A stretch of 9,151 nt of DNA from JBDKGV01 sp039798005 (GTDB taxonomy: Bacteria; Fibrobacterota; Fibrobacteria; UBA5070). Below the pieces are notes generated by a model, which worked only from the letters and a program-made list of their open reading frames with translations, made no database searches and was not told the origin of the DNA. Below are positions 7,091-9,151 of the stretch, in pieces. The position numbers and the translations under genes were made by a program. How positions within the stretch are numbered: position 1 is the stretch's first letter; each line of letters begins with the position of its first letter. Where the stretch lies: contig JBDKGV010000134.1 in assembly GCA_039798005.1 (NCBI GenBank), positions 1 through 9,151 of the forward strand. Reading direction: 5' to 3'.

Positions 7091-8086
7091 ATGGCCACTG
7101 AAACCCTCCTGGACGTCCAGGGACTGACGATCTCCTTCCAAGGCAACCACGCCTGGCTCCCGGCCGTGGACGACCTCTCCCTTTCGCTCTCCAAAGGCCG
7201 GACCTTGGGTCTTGTCGGCGAGTCCGGTTGCGGCAAATCCGTGACGGCCCAATCGCTCCTCGGGCTGCTTCCGCGCAACAGCTCCAGGGTGGAGGGCTCC
7301 ATCCGGCTGTGTGGACAGGAATTGTCAAAACTTGACAATCAGGCATGGAGGGCGATCCGCGGCAAGCGCGTGAGCATGATCTTCCAGGATCCCATGACCG
7401 CCCTGAATCCCCTGATGACCGTCGGCGCCCAGATCACCGAGGTGCTGCAGCTCCATCTCGGGCTCTCCGGAAAGGCGGCCCGCGAGGAGGCCGCCCATTG
7501 GCTCGACCGCGTCGGAATCCCCGATCCCGTGGCGCGCCTTGCCAACCATCCCCACGAGCTCTCGGGCGGCATGCGTCAGCGCGTCCTGATCGCCATGGCG
7601 CTGTGCTCAAGGCCCGAGCTCCTCTTGGCCGACGAGCCCACCACCGCCTTGGACGTCACCATCCAGGCCCAGATCCTGGAGTTGCTTGCCGACCTCCAGG
7701 CCGAGCTGGGCATGGCCATGATCTTCATCACCCACGACCTGGGCGTGGTCGAACGCATCGCCGACCACCTGGCGGTGATGTACGCGGGGAGGATCGTCGA
7801 GTCCGGGACCAGTGGACAGATCCTGTCAAACCCTCTGCACCCCTACACCCGGGGCCTCCTGGGCGCGGTTCCGGGCTTCCGCCCGCGCACCGGCCGCCTG
7901 ACCTCGATCCCCGGGCGCGTGCCTTCCGTGGGCGACTGGCCCCTTGGCTGCCGCTTCGCCCCCCGATGCACCTTCGCGATCCCGGGATGCACCGCCACCA
8001 TCCCCGCGTTGACAGGGGAGGATGGACACACCTGCGCCTGCCTGCGGACCTCGGAAATCCCCGTTTGGGAAGGAGCGCAGGCATGA
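7091..8086 (+). CDS. Oligopeptide/dipeptide ABC transporter ATPase, OppD/DppD-like
   Basis: A 331-residue nucleotide-binding subunit, one of the two unlike ATPases that power peptide or nickel importers on the inner face of the membrane. Visible motifs are Walker A GESGCGKS (43-50), Q-loop Gln99 in IFQDP, ABC signature LSGGMRQRV (157-165), Walker B LLLADEP with catalytic Glu182, D-loop ALDV, and H-loop His215 in ITHDLG. After the ATPase core comes the oligopeptide/dipeptide C-terminal domain (HPYTRGLLGAVP, then GCRFAPRC). Four cysteines at 287, 293, 300 and 315 (plus 317) match the cysteine-rich tail that binds an iron-sulfur cluster in some DppD/OppD proteins. The ATG at 7091 fits the family N-terminus (LLDVQGLTISF), although no clear Shine-Dalgarno precedes it; ATG 7019 would overlap the methyltransferase by 46 nt. 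The gene overlaps the next ATPase by 4 nt (ATGA). The substrate cannot be told from ATPases alone. Confidence 0.92.
   Translation: MATETLLDVQGLTISFQGNHAWLPAVDDLSLSLSKGRTLGLVGESGCGKSVTAQSLLGLLPRNSSRVEGSIRLCGQELSKLDNQAWRAIRGKRVSMIFQDPMTALNPLMTVGAQITEVLQLHLGLSGKAAREEAAHWLDRVGIPDPVARLANHPHELSGGMRQRVLIAMALCSRPELLLADEPTTALDVTIQAQILELLADLQAELGMAMIFITHDLGVVERIADHLAVMYAGRIVESGTSGQILSNPLHPYTRGLLGAVPGFRPRTGRLTSIPGRVPSVGDWPLGCRFAPRCTFAIPGCTATIPALTGEDGHTCACLRTSEIPVWEGAQA
7321..7339. repeat. AT-rich perfect inverted repeat inside the oppD-like gene
   Basis: ATTGTCAA (7321-7328), AAC, TTGACAAT (7332-7339): an 8-bp perfect palindrome with a 3-nt spacer in a coding stretch that is otherwise strongly GC-rich. 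It encodes about residues 78-83, between Walker A and the Q-loop. Each arm contains TTGACA or its complement, so it could be read as two divergent -35-like hexamers, an operator-like site or a small hairpin. It may also be chance. Confidence 0.5.
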
Positions 8087-9045
8087 GCCTTCTTTCCGTG
8101 CGCGGCTTGGAAGTCCAGTTCGCCCAGAAGGCCGGATGGCTGGGACGGACCCGCAGCGTGGTGCGCGCCGTCGACGGCGTGGACCTCGACCTGGAGCCCG
8201 GCAAGACCTTGGGGCTCGTTGGAGAGTCGGGATGCGGCAAGACCACCACGGGACGGGCCATCCTGCGCCTTGTCGAGCCCAAGGCGGGCTCGGTGGTCGT
8301 GGACGGCACCGACGTGCTCGCCTTGGATTCCAAGCGCCTGCGCGCCTTCCGACGCCGCATGCAGATCATCTTCCAGGATCCGTATTCCAGCCTTGATCCA
8401 CGACGCACCGTCGGTCAATCCGTTGCGGAAGGCCTTGAAGTCCATGGTTTGGGGACTCCGGCCCAGCAGCGCGAGCAGGTGAAGGCGCTGTTCGAGAAGG
8501 TGGGCCTTGCGCCCGATCAGATCGACCGCCATCCCCACGAGTTCTCCGGTGGTCAGCGCCAGCGCATCGGCATCGCCCGCGCCCTTGCCGTGGAGCCCAA
8601 GCTCCTTGTGCTGGATGAGCCCGTGTCGGCCTTGGACGTCTCGGTGCAGGCGCAGGTCGTGAATCTTCTGGAGGACATCCAAGCCGAGACCAACCTCGGG
8701 TATCTCTTCATCGCCCACGACATGGGCGTGGTCCGCCACATCTCCCACGAGATCGCTGTCATGTACTTGGGGCGGATCGTGGAACGCGGCCCCGCCGAAG
8801 AGCTGTGCCGCCATCCCCTGCACCCCTACACCAAGCTCCTGATCGCCTCGGTCCCCAGCCTTGGCGCAGGCAAGGGGGCTCGCACCCCGGCACGCAGTGA
8901 GCTGCCCTCCCCGCTCAATCCTCCCAGCGGATGCGCCTTCCACCCGCGTTGCCCGCATGCCACATCAGCGTGCCGCGAGACCCGCCCCGCCCTGGTGGAG
9001 GCGGGCGCAGGGCGTCAGGTCGCCTGCCCGGTGGCGCTGGGGTAG
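8083..9045 (+). CDS. Oligopeptide/dipeptide ABC transporter ATPase, OppF/DppF-like
   Basis: A 320-residue partner ATPase to the preceding gene; the two would form the heterodimeric motor of a peptide-type importer. Motifs in order: Walker A GESGCGKT (47-54), Q-loop Gln98 in IFQDP, YSSLDPR typical of OppF/DppF, signature FSGGQRQRI (154-162), Walker B LLVLDEP (174-180), ALDVSVQAQ, and H-loop His212 in AHDMG. The C-terminal domain has HPYTKLL and the cysteine set Cys284, Cys290, Cys297 and Cys315, again the possible metal or Fe-S site. Its ATG overlaps the upstream stop (ATGA), and AGGAG lies 7 nt upstream, so the pair is translationally coupled. Length and C-terminus look intact even though an insertion sequence begins immediately after the stop. 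Permease and binding-protein genes are absent here. They may lie beyond the IS or elsewhere, or the ATPases may serve several permeases. Confidence 0.93.
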   Translation: MSLLSVRGLEVQFAQKAGWLGRTRSVVRAVDGVDLDLEPGKTLGLVGESGCGKTTTGRAILRLVEPKAGSVVVDGTDVLALDSKRLRAFRRRMQIIFQDPYSSLDPRRTVGQSVAEGLEVHGLGTPAQQREQVKALFEKVGLAPDQIDRHPHEFSGGQRQRIGIARALAVEPKLLVLDEPVSALDVSVQAQVVNLLEDIQAETNLGYLFIAHDMGVVRHISHEIAVMYLGRIVERGPAEELCRHPLHPYTKLLIASVPSLGAGKGARTPARSELPSPLNPPSGCAFHPRCPHATSACRETRPALVEAGAGRQVACPVALG

Positions 9046-9058
9046 GTCACTTTGACCT
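9044..9058. repeat. Inverted repeat spanning the oppF/IS junction
   Basis: AGGTCA (9044-9049), CTT, TGACCT (9053-9058) are perfect 6-bp inverted repeats separated by 3 nt. The right arm is the proposed tip of the insertion sequence; the left arm overlaps the TAG stop of the oppF-like gene. CTT (or ACTT) could be the target duplication of the insertion. Confidence 0.45.
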
Positions 9059-9064
9059 GCTCCC

Positions 9065-9084
9065 CTTGAACCGGACAGTTCAAG
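9065..9084. repeat. 7-bp hairpin at the transposase stop inside the IS end
   Basis: CTTGAAC (9065-9071) and GTTCAAG (9078-9084) are perfect reverse complements around a 6-nt loop (CGGACA). The structure covers the transposase stop codon (9080-9082) and part of the terminal inverted repeat. No T-run follows, so it is not a canonical terminator; it may affect read-through or transposase binding. Confidence 0.5.
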
Positions 9085-9151
9085 CCGCCCACTTGCGTTC
9101 GTATTCGGCGGGGCTGGCGTAGCCGTTACTGGAATGTCGTCGTCGGGTGTT
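9080..9151 (-). CDS. IS3-family transposase (OrfB/InsF type), C-terminal fragment
   Basis: Reading the minus strand from the window edge gives 23 residues ending at a TGA (9082-9080). They include RRRHSSNGYASPAEYE followed by RKWAA. This matches the well-known C-terminus of IS3-family DDE transposases (RRHS..GY.SP.EYE), which carry out copy-out/paste-in transposition. The catalytic residues and N-terminus are outside the window, so it cannot be told whether the copy is intact. Confidence 0.8.
   Translation of the reverse strand, partial: NTRRRHSSNGYASPAEYERKWAA

Larger units (their letters stand above)
9053..9151 (-). mobile_element. Right end of an IS3-family insertion sequence (cut by window edge)
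   Basis: The plus strand from 9053 starts TGACCTGCTCCCC and continues to CCGGACAG, which resembles terminal inverted repeats of the IS3 family, particularly the IS150-type ends (TG...CTG..CCCC....CGGACA). Directly inside it, in the minus orientation, is the end of an IS3-type transposase reading frame. The rest of the element lies beyond the window. The boundary at 9053 is inferred from the repeat pattern and cannot be confirmed without the other end. Confidence 0.72.

Noticed and set aside
7345..8082. In-frame upstream extension of the oppF-like gene across oppD
   Set aside because: The extension is an Arg/Pro/Gly-rich out-of-frame reading of oppD. The ABC domain begins right at the ATG at 8083, which has AGGAG 7 nt upstream.
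1..9151. CRISPR array, tRNA/rRNA gene, riboswitch or phage/defence cluster
   Set aside because: I found no regularly spaced repeats, no tRNA-like cloverleaf or rRNA sequence, and no genes of such systems in the window.

Overview
This window is high-GC DNA (roughly 65% by eye) with compact gene packing. It comes from a Gram-negative-like bacterium that uses methyl-accepting chemotaxis proteins and the futalosine (Mqn) route to menaquinone. The radical-SAM protein has a tail (FIPLRYRNENNGLSH, then an AYWVMLG block, then DDLDGT and KIYSMAGAEEQSP) that I recall as the Bacteroidetes/Fibrobacterota-style MqnE. A high-GC member of the FCB group, such as Fibrobacterota, is therefore possible. This is inference; Acidobacteriota or Deltaproteobacteria-like lineages are not excluded.

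Layout, left to right. (1) 46-669, minus strand: an exported protein with two PEGA-like beta domains. (2) 670-971: a 302-nt divergent intergenic region with a plausible sigma70-type promoter on each strand and a strong 8-bp stem-loop in the leader of the rightward gene. (3) 972-3029 and 3088-5154, plus strand: two tandem methyl-accepting chemotaxis proteins with different extracellular sensors (Cache_3-Cache_2-like and dCache_1-like). Their cytoplasmic signalling domains align without gaps, which suggests tandem duplication plus sensor replacement. (4) 5215-6297 mqnE (aminodeoxyfutalosine synthase), overlapped by 4 nt by a small-molecule class I methyltransferase gene (6294-7064). (5) 7091-8086 and 8083-9045: an OppD/DppD-like and OppF/DppF-like pair of peptide-transporter ATPases, also overlapping by 4 nt. 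No permease or binding protein is in view. (6) 9053-9151: the end of an IS3-family insertion sequence on the minus strand. Its terminal inverted repeat starts 8 nt after the last base of oppF, and the transposase is cut by the window edge.

How the genes work together: everything from 972 to 9045 runs in one direction with short gaps or overlaps, so read-through from the promoter near 817-845 is possible. Functionally it looks like three modules: environmental sensing (two MCPs), menaquinone synthesis (mqnE plus methyltransferase) and peptide uptake (the ATPase pair). I did not find a clearly novel multi-gene system. The points most worth a second look are the paired chemoreceptors with shared signalling modules, the mqnE-coupled methyltransferase, an AT-rich perfect palindrome inside oppD, and the structure of the IS junction.
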